This document shows positions 35,336 to 42,851 of a DNA stretch of 45,757 bases, one piece after another. The stretch is from the NCBI GenBank assembly GCA_946479855.1, contig CAMLHL010000013.1, positions 1 through 45,757 of the forward strand. Reading direction: 5' to 3'. The notes below the pieces were generated by a model, which was given only the letters and a program-made list of their open reading frames with translations, searched no databases and was not told where the DNA came from. The stretch comes from an uncultured Pseudomonadota bacterium. Lineage in GTDB: Bacteria; Pseudomonadota; Gammaproteobacteria; Burkholderiales; Rhodocyclaceae. Position 1 is the first letter of the stretch; every line of letters starts with the position of its first letter. A program made the position numbers and the translations under genes.

Positions 35336-36103
35336 TTACTCGCCAACCAGCGCCTGAACGATGGCAATCGAGGCGATACCCGAGCCGATCAACAACACCT
35401 GCAGGATCGATTCCTTCAGTTCGGAACGCTTGTGCAAACCGGGTATGAGGTCGGCCACGGCAACGTAGATCATGCTTGCGGCGCCGAGGGCGAGCAGTGA
35501 CGGAATCCACTCAGTCAGTTCGGCCAAGGCAAAATAGGCCAGCATGGCACCGACCAGCGTTGCCAGACTCGACAGCAGGTTGAAGGCCAGCGCCCTGATC
35601 CGGCTGTAGCCGGAATGGAGCAGGATCAGGTAATCGCCGACTTCCTGGGGGATTTCGTGCGCAATGATGGCCAGCGCCGTAACAATGCCGAGTTCGGTGT
35701 TTTCGAGAAATGCGGCGGCAATCAGGATGCCGTCGACAAAATTGTGAAAGGTGTCGCCGACCAGGATCAGCAGGCCGGAACGCCCATGGTCGTTGGCCGG
35801 GGCATGAGCGTCGTGCGCCTCGCAGTGGTCGTGATGGCAATGCCGCCAGAGGACCAGTTTTTCGAGCACGAAAAAGGCCAGAATGCCGAACAGGACAGTC
35901 GCTGCCGTCCGATGGGTATCGCCATGCTCCAGTGCATGCGGCAGGATTTCCAGAAAGGCGGCCCCGAGCAGGGCGCCAATGGCATAGGAAATCAGCATGC
36001 TGATGCGGTGCGTCCCCAGGGCAATGCTCAGAATCGCCGCCGCAATGACGCTCAACGCGCCACCAGCCAGCGAAACGGCAATGATCCAGGAAAGAGTGCT
36101 CAC
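35336..36103 (-). CDS. ZIP-family divalent metal transporter
   Basis: The 255-residue inner-membrane protein has about eight helices and a His-rich loop (WRHCHHDHCEAHDAH) after helix 3. The ZIP metal-site motifs are HNFVDGILIAAAF in helix 4 and HEIPQEVGDYLIL in helix 5. It would import Zn2+ or a related metal; the specificity is not readable. A hairpin (GCCCGGC-GACAAA-GCCGGGC, 35306-35325) past its stop may be its terminator. It lies 28 nt downstream of pgeF on the same strand. Confidence 0.92.
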   Translation of the reverse strand: MSTLSWIIAVSLAGGALSVIAAAILSIALGTHRISMLISYAIGALLGAAFLEILPHALEHGDTHRTAATVLFGILAFFVLEKLVLWRHCHHDHCEAHDAHAPANDHGRSGLLILVGDTFHNFVDGILIAAAFLENTELGIVTALAIIAHEIPQEVGDYLILLHSGYSRIRALAFNLLSSLATLVGAMLAYFALAELTEWIPSLLALGAASMIYVAVADLIPGLHKRSELKESILQVLLIGSGIASIAIVQALVGE

Positions 36104-36131
36104 GGAATTCGGCTCGATGAAAAGCCGCGGA

Positions 36132-36869
36132 TTATACGCTGTCAGGCGCCAGCCAGATCAGCGAGGCCTGGCGACCAGTGACACCGTCGCGCCGGTAGGA
36201 GAAGAAATGCTCCGGTGCGCTGACCGTACACCGGTCGCCACCGTAGATGGCATCGACACCGGCCCGCTGCAAGCGCCGACGGGCCAGCGCATAGATATCG
36301 GCCAGCCACTTGCCCGTTGCCTGCGGGGTGAAGGCCGGGGAGGCGTCCGGGTCGTCCGCCAAAAAAGCCGCCCGCACTTCAGCGCCGACTTCAAAAGCCT
36401 GCGGGCCGATAGCCGGCCCCAGCCAGGCGAGCAGCTCGCCGGCCGGGGCGGACATCCCGGTGATGGTTGCTTCGAGCACGCCGGCCGCCAGCCCCCGCCA
36501 TCCGGCATGGGCTGCGGCGACAACGCTGCCGGCCCGGTCGCAAAAGAGTACCGGCAGACAATCGGCCGTCATTACGGCGCAGACGATGCCCGGCTGCCGG
36601 GCATAGGCCGCATCGGCCTCATTGCTTTTCAGGCTTTTTCCGGCGTCGACCGCAGCAATGCCATGCACCTGCTGCAACCACAGCGGTTCACCCGGCAAAT
36701 GCGCGCGCAAGGCGGCCCGGTTGGCGTTCACATTGGCAATATCGTCGCCGACATGGTCGCCAAGATTAAAACTGTGCCACGGCGCTGGGCTGCAGCCGCC
36801 GGTGCGCAGCGTCTGCAAGGCCCGCACCCGCGCTGGCGCCGGCCAGTCGGGGAGCAGCAGGTCAGCCAT
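36132..36869 (-). CDS. pgeF: Peptidoglycan editing factor PgeF (YfiH/laccase-like)
   Basis: The 245-residue protein carries the family's metal-site residues: His in WLQQVHGI, Cys in TADCLPVLFCD and His in AAHAGWRGL. It also has GPAIGPQAFEVG and CTVSAPEHFFSYRRDG. E. coli PgeF removes wrongly incorporated residues from peptidoglycan precursors; related proteins act as purine nucleosidases/deaminases. Its start overlaps the end of rluD by 8 nt, the conserved bacterial rluD-pgeF arrangement. Confidence 0.95.
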   Translation of the reverse strand: MADLLLPDWPAPARVRALQTLRTGGCSPAPWHSFNLGDHVGDDIANVNANRAALRAHLPGEPLWLQQVHGIAAVDAGKSLKSNEADAAYARQPGIVCAVMTADCLPVLFCDRAGSVVAAAHAGWRGLAAGVLEATITGMSAPAGELLAWLGPAIGPQAFEVGAEVRAAFLADDPDASPAFTPQATGKWLADIYALARRRLQRAGVDAIYGGDRCTVSAPEHFFSYRRDGVTGRQASLIWLAPDSV

Positions 36870-37818
36870 AGCGCAGGGTATCGAGCAGGTCGCGCATGTC
36901 TTCCGGGAGCGGCACCTCCCACTGCATTTTCAGGCCGCTCAGCGGATGCACCAGGCCAAGACGGGTCGCATGCAGCGCCTGACGGTGGAATTCAGGCAAT
37001 TTCGGATTGTGCTTGCCATAGACCTGGTCGCCGACCAGCGGATGATGGATGGCCGCCATGTGCACGCGGATCTGATGCGTCCGTCCGGTTTCCAGTGAAC
37101 ACTCGACGAAGGTCGTGTAGGTAAAGGCTTCCAGGATACGGATGTTGGTAATCGCCGGCTTGCCGCCACGGCTCTCCGGCACGATGGCCATCTTGATGCG
37201 CTGGACCGGGTGGCGGCCGATCGGTTCATTGACCGTTCCTTCATGCTTCATCGCCCCGGCCGCCAGCGCCAGGTAGATGCGGCGCACGGTGCGCGCCTGC
37301 AACTGGCGAACAAGATCGGTCTGCGCTTCCAGCGTCTTGGCGACGACCAGCAGGCCGCTGGTGTCCTTGTCCAGACGGTGCACGATACCGGCCCGCGGCA
37401 CCGCCTCGATACCCGGTACATGATGGAGCAGCGCGTTCATCAGGGTGCCGCTCCAGTTGCCGCTGCCCGGATGGACGACCAGCCCGGCCGGCTTGTTGAT
37501 GACGAGCAGCGTTTCGTCCTCATACACGACGTCGAGCGGAATGTCTTCCGGCTGCTCAGCGTGCTGGCGCGCGTCGTCCGGCTCGGCAAGCAGCAGCGTC
37601 TCACCGCCCATCACCTTGCGCTTGGGTTCGGTTTCCGGCCTGCCATCGACCTGGACGCAGCCATCGCGGACCCAACCCTGCAGGCGATTGCGGGAATGCT
37701 GCGGCATCAACTCGGCCAATACCTGGTCGAGACGGCGGCCAGAGCAAGCTTCGGGAACGGTCAGGTGGAGCGGTTCAGTTCGGCTATAATCGCCGGCATC
37801 TTCAATAGGATCATTCAT
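36862..37818 (-). CDS. rluD: 23S rRNA pseudouridine synthase RluD
   Basis: This enzyme makes the pseudouridines of helix 69 in 23S rRNA. The 318-residue protein has an N-terminal S4 RNA-binding domain (about 18-80) and the catalytic domain. Asp150 lies in GIVHRLDKDTSGLLV; LETGRTHQIRVHM and LHATRLGLVHP follow. The start codon at 37818-37816 shares two bases with the divergent bamD start codon (TCATGA). A longer reading to 37911 would overlap bamD and lacks family similarity. Confidence 0.95.
   Translation of the reverse strand: MNDPIEDAGDYSRTEPLHLTVPEACSGRRLDQVLAELMPQHSRNRLQGWVRDGCVQVDGRPETEPKRKVMGGETLLLAEPDDARQHAEQPEDIPLDVVYEDETLLVINKPAGLVVHPGSGNWSGTLMNALLHHVPGIEAVPRAGIVHRLDKDTSGLLVVAKTLEAQTDLVRQLQARTVRRIYLALAAGAMKHEGTVNEPIGRHPVQRIKMAIVPESRGGKPAITNIRILEAFTYTTFVECSLETGRTHQIRVHMAAIHHPLVGDQVYGKHNPKLPEFHRQALHATRLGLVHPLSGLKMQWEVPLPEDMRDLLDTLRYG
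37785..37790 (+). promoter_or_regulatory. bamD -10 promoter element inside rluD
   Basis: A perfect TATAAT lies 26 nt upstream of the bamD ATG, within rluD codons, because the start codons overlap. The -35 region is not close to consensus. Confidence 0.5.
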
Positions 37819-38644
37819 GATGCGAAGTTTACCCGCATTCCAGTCATTCCCTGCCCTCTTCCGTTTGCTGATGGCGGTTTTCATTGCCGCTTTCATTGCC
37901 GGTTGCGGCACTTATTCCGATCCTGCGGACCTCACCATCGGCTGGTCGGCCGCCAAGCTCTACGGCGAAGCCAAGGATGCCCAGGCTGACGGTGCCTGGG
38001 ACAAGGCTGCGAAATACCTGGAAAAACTGGAATCCCGTTATCCCTATGGCCGCTACGCCCAACAGGCGCAACTCGAACTCGGCTATGTTTACTGGAAGGC
38101 CAACGAATCCGGCTCGGCACTTGCCGCCTGCGACCGATTCATCAAACTGCACCCCAGCCACCCGGCGGTGGACTACGTGTATTACCTGAAGGGCCTGATC
38201 AACTTCAACGAAGACCTCGGCTACGCCGGCTACATCAGCACCCAGGATCCGACCGAACGCGATCCCAAGGCCGCCCGCGAAGCCTTCGACACCTTCCGGG
38301 ATCTGGTGACCCGCTTCCCGGACAGCAAATACACCCCGGATGCCAAGCAGCGCATGACCTATCTGGTCGACGCCCTGGCCTCGATGGAAGTGCACGTTGC
38401 CCGTTATTACATCAAGCGCGGCGCCTACATCGCCGCGGCCAACCGCGCCCAGTTCGCCATCAAGACCTATCCGAACACCCCGGCAATCGAGGAAGCACTC
38501 TTCATCCTGCTCACCGCCTACGACAAGATGGGCATGAAGGATCTGCGCGACGACACCGAGCGCGTGATGAAGAAAAACTACCCGGACAGCCGTTTGTACA
38601 AGGATGGCCTGGAGCGCAAGACTGCCTGGTGGCAACTCTGGTAA
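37817..38644 (+). CDS. bamD: Outer membrane assembly lipoprotein BamD
   Basis: BamD is the essential lipoprotein of the BAM complex, which folds outer membrane proteins. The 275-residue precursor has a lipoprotein signal with lipobox IAGC (Cys30). TPR repeats follow (KAAKYLEKLESRYPYGRYAQQAQLELGYVYWK; FDTFRDLVTRFPDSKYTPDAKQRM), with the BamD-typical YYLKGL and YYIKRGAYIAAANR. The first of two ATGs fits AGGATC at 6-nt spacing. The promoter and ribosome-binding site lie inside rluD on the other strand. Confidence 0.96.
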   Translation: MMRSLPAFQSFPALFRLLMAVFIAAFIAGCGTYSDPADLTIGWSAAKLYGEAKDAQADGAWDKAAKYLEKLESRYPYGRYAQQAQLELGYVYWKANESGSALAACDRFIKLHPSHPAVDYVYYLKGLINFNEDLGYAGYISTQDPTERDPKAAREAFDTFRDLVTRFPDSKYTPDAKQRMTYLVDALASMEVHVARYYIKRGAYIAAANRAQFAIKTYPNTPAIEEALFILLTAYDKMGMKDLRDDTERVMKKNYPDSRLYKDGLERKTAWWQLW

Positions 38645-38660
38645 GCGGTCGCCCCTGAAA

Positions 38661-38686
38661 AAAATGCCCGCTTCGGCGGGCATTTT
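38661..38686 (+). terminator. Bidirectional terminator between bamD and the kinase gene
   Basis: AAAATGCCCGC pairs with GCGGGCATTTT across a TTCG tetraloop. A and T runs on both sides let it serve both converging genes. It lies 17 nt past bamD. Confidence 0.93.
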
Positions 38687-38713
38687 CCTTTTTGCGGCAC
38701 TAAGCGCAAAGAC

Positions 38714-41098
38714 TCAGGAGCCCTGCTTGATTGCCAGGATAGCCTGATTGCGCAGGGTGCGCAGCAGTTGCAGTTCCTTCTCCGGAATCGAAATCCCGCC
38801 CGGCTCGTCACGGTCGGCATAGATCAGCGCTACCGGGTTGCTCTTGATATTGAGCGGGAAGAGCACGAAGGAATTGGCCGGCACCGCCTTGCGATACCAG
38901 TCGGGAATGCGGTTGGCGATCTTCGGATCGTTAATGTCGCTGATCATCAGATCAACCCCCCGCGAGGTCGCGGCGTGGAATATATCCGGCGTGAAACTAA
39001 GCGGAAACCGGAAGGCCCGGGCCACTTCATTGGCTTCCGGCCCGAAGCCGAAGCGCCCCTGCATGACGCCCGCCTTGGCATCGCGGATGCACAGCACGAC
39101 CCGCTTGAAGCCCATCGCCCGATACATCGTTTCGAGAATCATGCGCAGGATGTCGTTCAGCTGAAATCCCTCGATCAGCGTATTGCTGATGTCCTGTATC
39201 CCGGCCGTCAGTACAGACTGGGCGTCGACCATATGCGGCAACGCCTCGCTGTCGCCAACGGTAGCATTCGGATCAAGTTCGCCGAGGATGGTCGCCGCTG
39301 CGAAATCGGTGCGTTTTTCATCGTCGACCGCAGTATTCTCGGTGGCGCCTGCAGTGACGAACAGGCGCATCTGCTTGCCGAACGTCGTTTGCTGCAGGTT
39401 GAGGTGGATGACCCGGGCGAAATCTGCCACCTCCTCGACAGCCCGCTGCACCGTCTGACGCACATCCTTCTGGTCGAGCGCCACGGCATCGGCGAAGCGG
39501 ATCATGGTTTTCCTCAGCTCGCGATCGCGCGCCTCCGGCGTCGCCTGGGCAATGACGTCGCACAACTCGTTGGAGAATCCGGACAATACCCGCAGGCGAT
39601 CCTCCTGCTGCGCCGGTTTCCTGATCGTGCCGGCCGGCAACTTGCGCATTGAACTGACGATCAGCGGTGGAAAACCCCACTGACGGGCGATGGCAATACC
39701 CATTTCCTCGAAGGAAATACCCAGCACCTGCAGGGCCGCGCTCTCCTCGCCGCAAGCCTTTTGCACCATCACTCGCCGGATTTCATCGGACTCTTCCGGG
39801 AAATAATATTGCGACAGCAGCCGTCCCAGGCTGTGAAACAGCGCACAGATGAAGGACTGTTCCAACTCCCGCATTTGCGCCGTGGCGCCGATGTCCTTGG
39901 CCAGCACGCCGGCCAGATTGGCGCGCAGGAAATCTTCCTTGAGCTGGTTGGCGTTGCCCTTGTTCTGCAGGTGTTCGAAGAGCAACACGGTAATCGCGAT
40001 GTTGCGCACCGCCTCGAAGCCGAGCACGATCACCGCCCGCGATACGGTGCTGATCGAACCGCCACCGGCCGGCCGGAAATAGGCTGAATTGACCAGACGC
40101 AACAGTTTGTTGGTCAGCGCAAAATCCTTGAGGATGGTGTTGGAAAGCTTGTCGATGCTCTCCGTCTCGCTGTTGGCAATCTTGTTGATGGCGCTGACCG
40201 ACTCCGAGAGCGCCGGAAAATCGCTCTTGTGGCGTATCCGCCGCAACAAAAACTCAAGCGTCGCCTGCCGGCCGCTGCCGCTGGCCACGGGCTCTTCTTC
40301 AGGATCGAGATAATTGTCCAGCGCTTCGGCGAACTGTGCCGCGGTCTGAAAGCGGACCGCCGGATCGCGCGTCACAGCCTTGTACAAAATGCTGCTTAAT
40401 TGACTGTCGACCGCAGCCTCCTCGGGCAAGCGCAAATCGCTGCTGACGACGCGCTGCATGATCCGGGCAGCGTCACCGCCGGCAAAAGCCGGCTTGCCGG
40501 TCAGCATCTCGAACAGGATCACCCCGGCCGAGAATATGTCCGAACGCTCACTGATCTCCCGACGCTGCACATATTCCGGCGCCATGTAGGCCGGTGTGCC
40601 GTTGAGCCGCTCCATGCTGTCGCTGGCACTGTCGACCCGCGCCGCGATACCGAAATCCATGACACGTGGCGTGCCGTCGTCGTCGAGCAGGATGTTGGAT
40701 GGCTTCAGATCGCGGTGGATGATTCCCTGCGCATGGGCATAGGCGACGGCATCAAGAATCGGGCGCAGGATAGAAAGCGCCTTGACCGACGACAGCGCGC
40801 CACTTTGCTGCAGAAATTCGGCAAGATTCTTGCCCGGCACGTACTCGAAGACCAGATAGAGATCGCCCCCCTCCACGCCGGCCTCGAAAATCGGCACGAT
40901 ATTCGGATGACGCATCTTGCTGACCGTCCGCGCCTCATCAAGGAGGATACTGTTCTGGGCTGGATCGGGGCGGGAAAAATGCAGGGTCTTGATGGCGATT
41001 TCCCGCTGCAACTGCGGATCGAAGCCAAGATAAACGATGCTCTGCGCGCCGCGTCCCAATTCCCGACGGATTTCAAAACGACCGATCTTTCTGCCCAT
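38714..41098 (-). CDS. Ser/Thr protein kinase-HDOD-GAF fusion protein
   Basis: The 794-residue soluble protein starts with a complete Hanks-type kinase. It has the Gly loop (LGRGAQSIVYLG), Lys37, HRDLKPSN (128-135), DFG (148-150) and YMAPE (171-175), to about residue 265. An HDOD domain follows at about 285-500 (SDFPALSESVSAINKI, LLRLVNSAYFRP, ALFHSLGRLLSQYYF), then a helical linker and a C-terminal GAF domain at about 630-790. HDOD-GAF proteins usually take part in signalling, and the N-terminal kinase adds phosphorylation. The start codon overlaps the stop of the DUF3293 gene (TAATG). Targets are unknown. Confidence 0.9.
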   Translation of the reverse strand: MGRKIGRFEIRRELGRGAQSIVYLGFDPQLQREIAIKTLHFSRPDPAQNSILLDEARTVSKMRHPNIVPIFEAGVEGGDLYLVFEYVPGKNLAEFLQQSGALSSVKALSILRPILDAVAYAHAQGIIHRDLKPSNILLDDDGTPRVMDFGIAARVDSASDSMERLNGTPAYMAPEYVQRREISERSDIFSAGVILFEMLTGKPAFAGGDAARIMQRVVSSDLRLPEEAAVDSQLSSILYKAVTRDPAVRFQTAAQFAEALDNYLDPEEEPVASGSGRQATLEFLLRRIRHKSDFPALSESVSAINKIANSETESIDKLSNTILKDFALTNKLLRLVNSAYFRPAGGGSISTVSRAVIVLGFEAVRNIAITVLLFEHLQNKGNANQLKEDFLRANLAGVLAKDIGATAQMRELEQSFICALFHSLGRLLSQYYFPEESDEIRRVMVQKACGEESAALQVLGISFEEMGIAIARQWGFPPLIVSSMRKLPAGTIRKPAQQEDRLRVLSGFSNELCDVIAQATPEARDRELRKTMIRFADAVALDQKDVRQTVQRAVEEVADFARVIHLNLQQTTFGKQMRLFVTAGATENTAVDDEKRTDFAAATILGELDPNATVGDSEALPHMVDAQSVLTAGIQDISNTLIEGFQLNDILRMILETMYRAMGFKRVVLCIRDAKAGVMQGRFGFGPEANEVARAFRFPLSFTPDIFHAATSRGVDLMISDINDPKIANRIPDWYRKAVPANSFVLFPLNIKSNPVALIYADRDEPGGISIPEKELQLLRTLRNQAILAIKQGS

Positions 41099-41526
41099 TA
41101 TTCGGTTTCTTCTACCCAGACAAGATGCGGTACGCCATCGGGGCCGCCGCAGACCACGGCATTCTGCCCGTAATCGCGGGCCAATGCACAAGCATCCTCC
41201 ACGGCGAGATCGGGCACAAAGCAACTTTCCTCGACCGGCCAGTCATCGCCATCCGGAACATTCTGGCTGGCGTACGGCTCGTAGTTGCCTTCGATCAGGT
41301 CGCACTCCAGTTGCGACTGGCGCTCGGCGTTGGCCGACTCATCGGCCGGCTGCGAACCGGGATTGTGCGCCGTGATGATCGCAAACTGCCTGCAATCGGC
41401 GGTTTCCAGCCAGCAGCGTAAGAACTCGCAGGGCGTGCCGAGTCGCAGATCGCAGATGCCGCCGGGTAAGAAAACCCGGTAAGTCGTCGCCTGGTAGGCG
41501 ACCTCAAGTTCACTCGTCTTCGCCAT
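41098..41526 (-). CDS. DUF3293-family protein
   Basis: The 142-residue soluble protein matches the DUF3293 pattern: EVAYQATTYRVF at the start, FAIITAHNPGSQPADESANAERQSQLECDL in the middle, and EESCFVPDL followed by ARDYGQNAVVCGG near the end. The function is unknown. It overlaps rmuC by 17 nt upstream and the kinase gene by TAATG downstream, so it is made in step with both. Whether it acts with the kinase is open. Confidence 0.85.
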   Translation of the reverse strand: MAKTSELEVAYQATTYRVFLPGGICDLRLGTPCEFLRCWLETADCRQFAIITAHNPGSQPADESANAERQSQLECDLIEGNYEPYASQNVPDGDDWPVEESCFVPDLAVEDACALARDYGQNAVVCGGPDGVPHLVWVEETE

Positions 41527-42847
41527 CGAAATCAGCCACCCCGATCAATTGTTCCGATTCAGCCGCCGGCAACGCCTCGACTTCCTTCAGCTTGCGCGAC
41601 AACTGGCGCGTCCGCGTTTCTGCCTTGGCGATACTGTTGCTCGCCTCGTCGAGTTTCTTCCGGGTATGCGCCAGCGCCTCGCCGAACTTGCCGAACTCGG
41701 TCTTCACTGCGCCAAGGACAGCCCAGACTTCAGCCGAGCGCTGCTCGATGGCCAGCGTCCGGAAGCCCATCTGCAGACTGTTGAGCAATGCCGCCAGCGT
41801 CGTTGGCCCGGCCAGACTGACGCGGTAATCACGTTGCAGCGCTTCGGCCAACCCGGGCCGGCGTAGCGCTTCTGCATACAAGCCTTCAAGCGGCAAATAG
41901 AGCAAGGCAAAATCGGTCGTATGCGGCGGCGAAACGTATTTTTCGTGAATGCTCTTCGCCTCGTTCTTCAGACGCGTCTCGATGGCTCGCGCGGCTTCCT
42001 CGACCGCCCCCGGGTCAGCTCGCTCCTGGGCATCGAGCAGGCGCTGGTAATCCTCGATCGGGTACTTGGCATCGATCGGCAGCCAGACCACGGCGCCATC
42101 GTCCTTGCCCGGCAGGCGGATGGCGAAATCGACACGTTCGTTGCTACCCGGCCGGGTAGCAACGTTGGCGCCGAACTGCTCGGCCGTCAGCAACTGTTCG
42201 AGCAGGGCCGAGAGCTGCACTTCGCCCCAGGTGCCGCGCGTCTTGACGTTGGTCAGGACGCGCTTCAGGTCGCCGACGCCCGCCGCCAGCGTCTGCATTT
42301 CGCCAAGGCCGCGATGCACCTGTTCCAACCGGTCGCTGACCAGCTTGAACGATTCGCCAAGACGCTGTTCCAGTGTCGCATGCAGCTTTTCATCGACAGT
42401 GCGGCGCATCTCTTCGAGCTTGTTGGCGTTGTCAGCCTGGATAGCGGTCAACCGCCCTTCGACGGTCATTTTCAATCGTTCGAAACGCTCGTCGAGACCC
42501 AGCGAAAAACGGTTCAGTTCACGGGCGAAGGCCTCCAGGCGCTCGGCCTGCAGGGTACCGAACTGACCGACCTGGGTCGTTACCGCCTGACTCAGCAGAT
42601 TGGACGATTGCGCCCGTTCCTCGCGGTCACGAAATGCCTCCTCGGCATCCTCGCGCCGGCCGCGAGCCAGTTCCTCGCGCAGTTCCCGCTCGAGGCGCGC
42701 CAGCCCCTTTTCCTGAGCATCCTGCTGCGCCCGGAAACGCGCTTCGTCATCCCCTCGCCGATTACCACGCAGCAACAAGGCCACCTGTAACAGGATGACC
42801 ACCACCATGCCGGCCAGCAAGGCCAACCCCATCGTTTCACTTATCAA
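41510..42847 (-). CDS. rmuC: DNA recombination protein RmuC
   Basis: The 445-residue protein has an N-terminal membrane anchor (MGLALLAGMVVVILLQVALLL), a long coiled coil (about 30-180) and the RmuC nuclease-like core (VKTRGTWGEVQLSALLEQLL, LPIDAKYPIEDYQRLL, YVSPPHTTDFALLYLPLEGLYAEALRRPGL). RmuC limits inversions at short inverted repeats, and in recent work has a role in anti-phage or transposon defence. TTG 42847 is preferred as start because GAGG lies 7 nt upstream; the next ATG (42832) has no site. Only 4 nt separate it from the DUF748 gene. Confidence 0.93.
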   Translation of the reverse strand: MISETMGLALLAGMVVVILLQVALLLRGNRRGDDEARFRAQQDAQEKGLARLERELREELARGRREDAEEAFRDREERAQSSNLLSQAVTTQVGQFGTLQAERLEAFARELNRFSLGLDERFERLKMTVEGRLTAIQADNANKLEEMRRTVDEKLHATLEQRLGESFKLVSDRLEQVHRGLGEMQTLAAGVGDLKRVLTNVKTRGTWGEVQLSALLEQLLTAEQFGANVATRPGSNERVDFAIRLPGKDDGAVVWLPIDAKYPIEDYQRLLDAQERADPGAVEEAARAIETRLKNEAKSIHEKYVSPPHTTDFALLYLPLEGLYAEALRRPGLAEALQRDYRVSLAGPTTLAALLNSLQMGFRTLAIEQRSAEVWAVLGAVKTEFGKFGEALAHTRKKLDEASNSIAKAETRTRQLSRKLKEVEALPAAESEQLIGVADFDGEDE

Positions 42848-42851
42848 CGGC

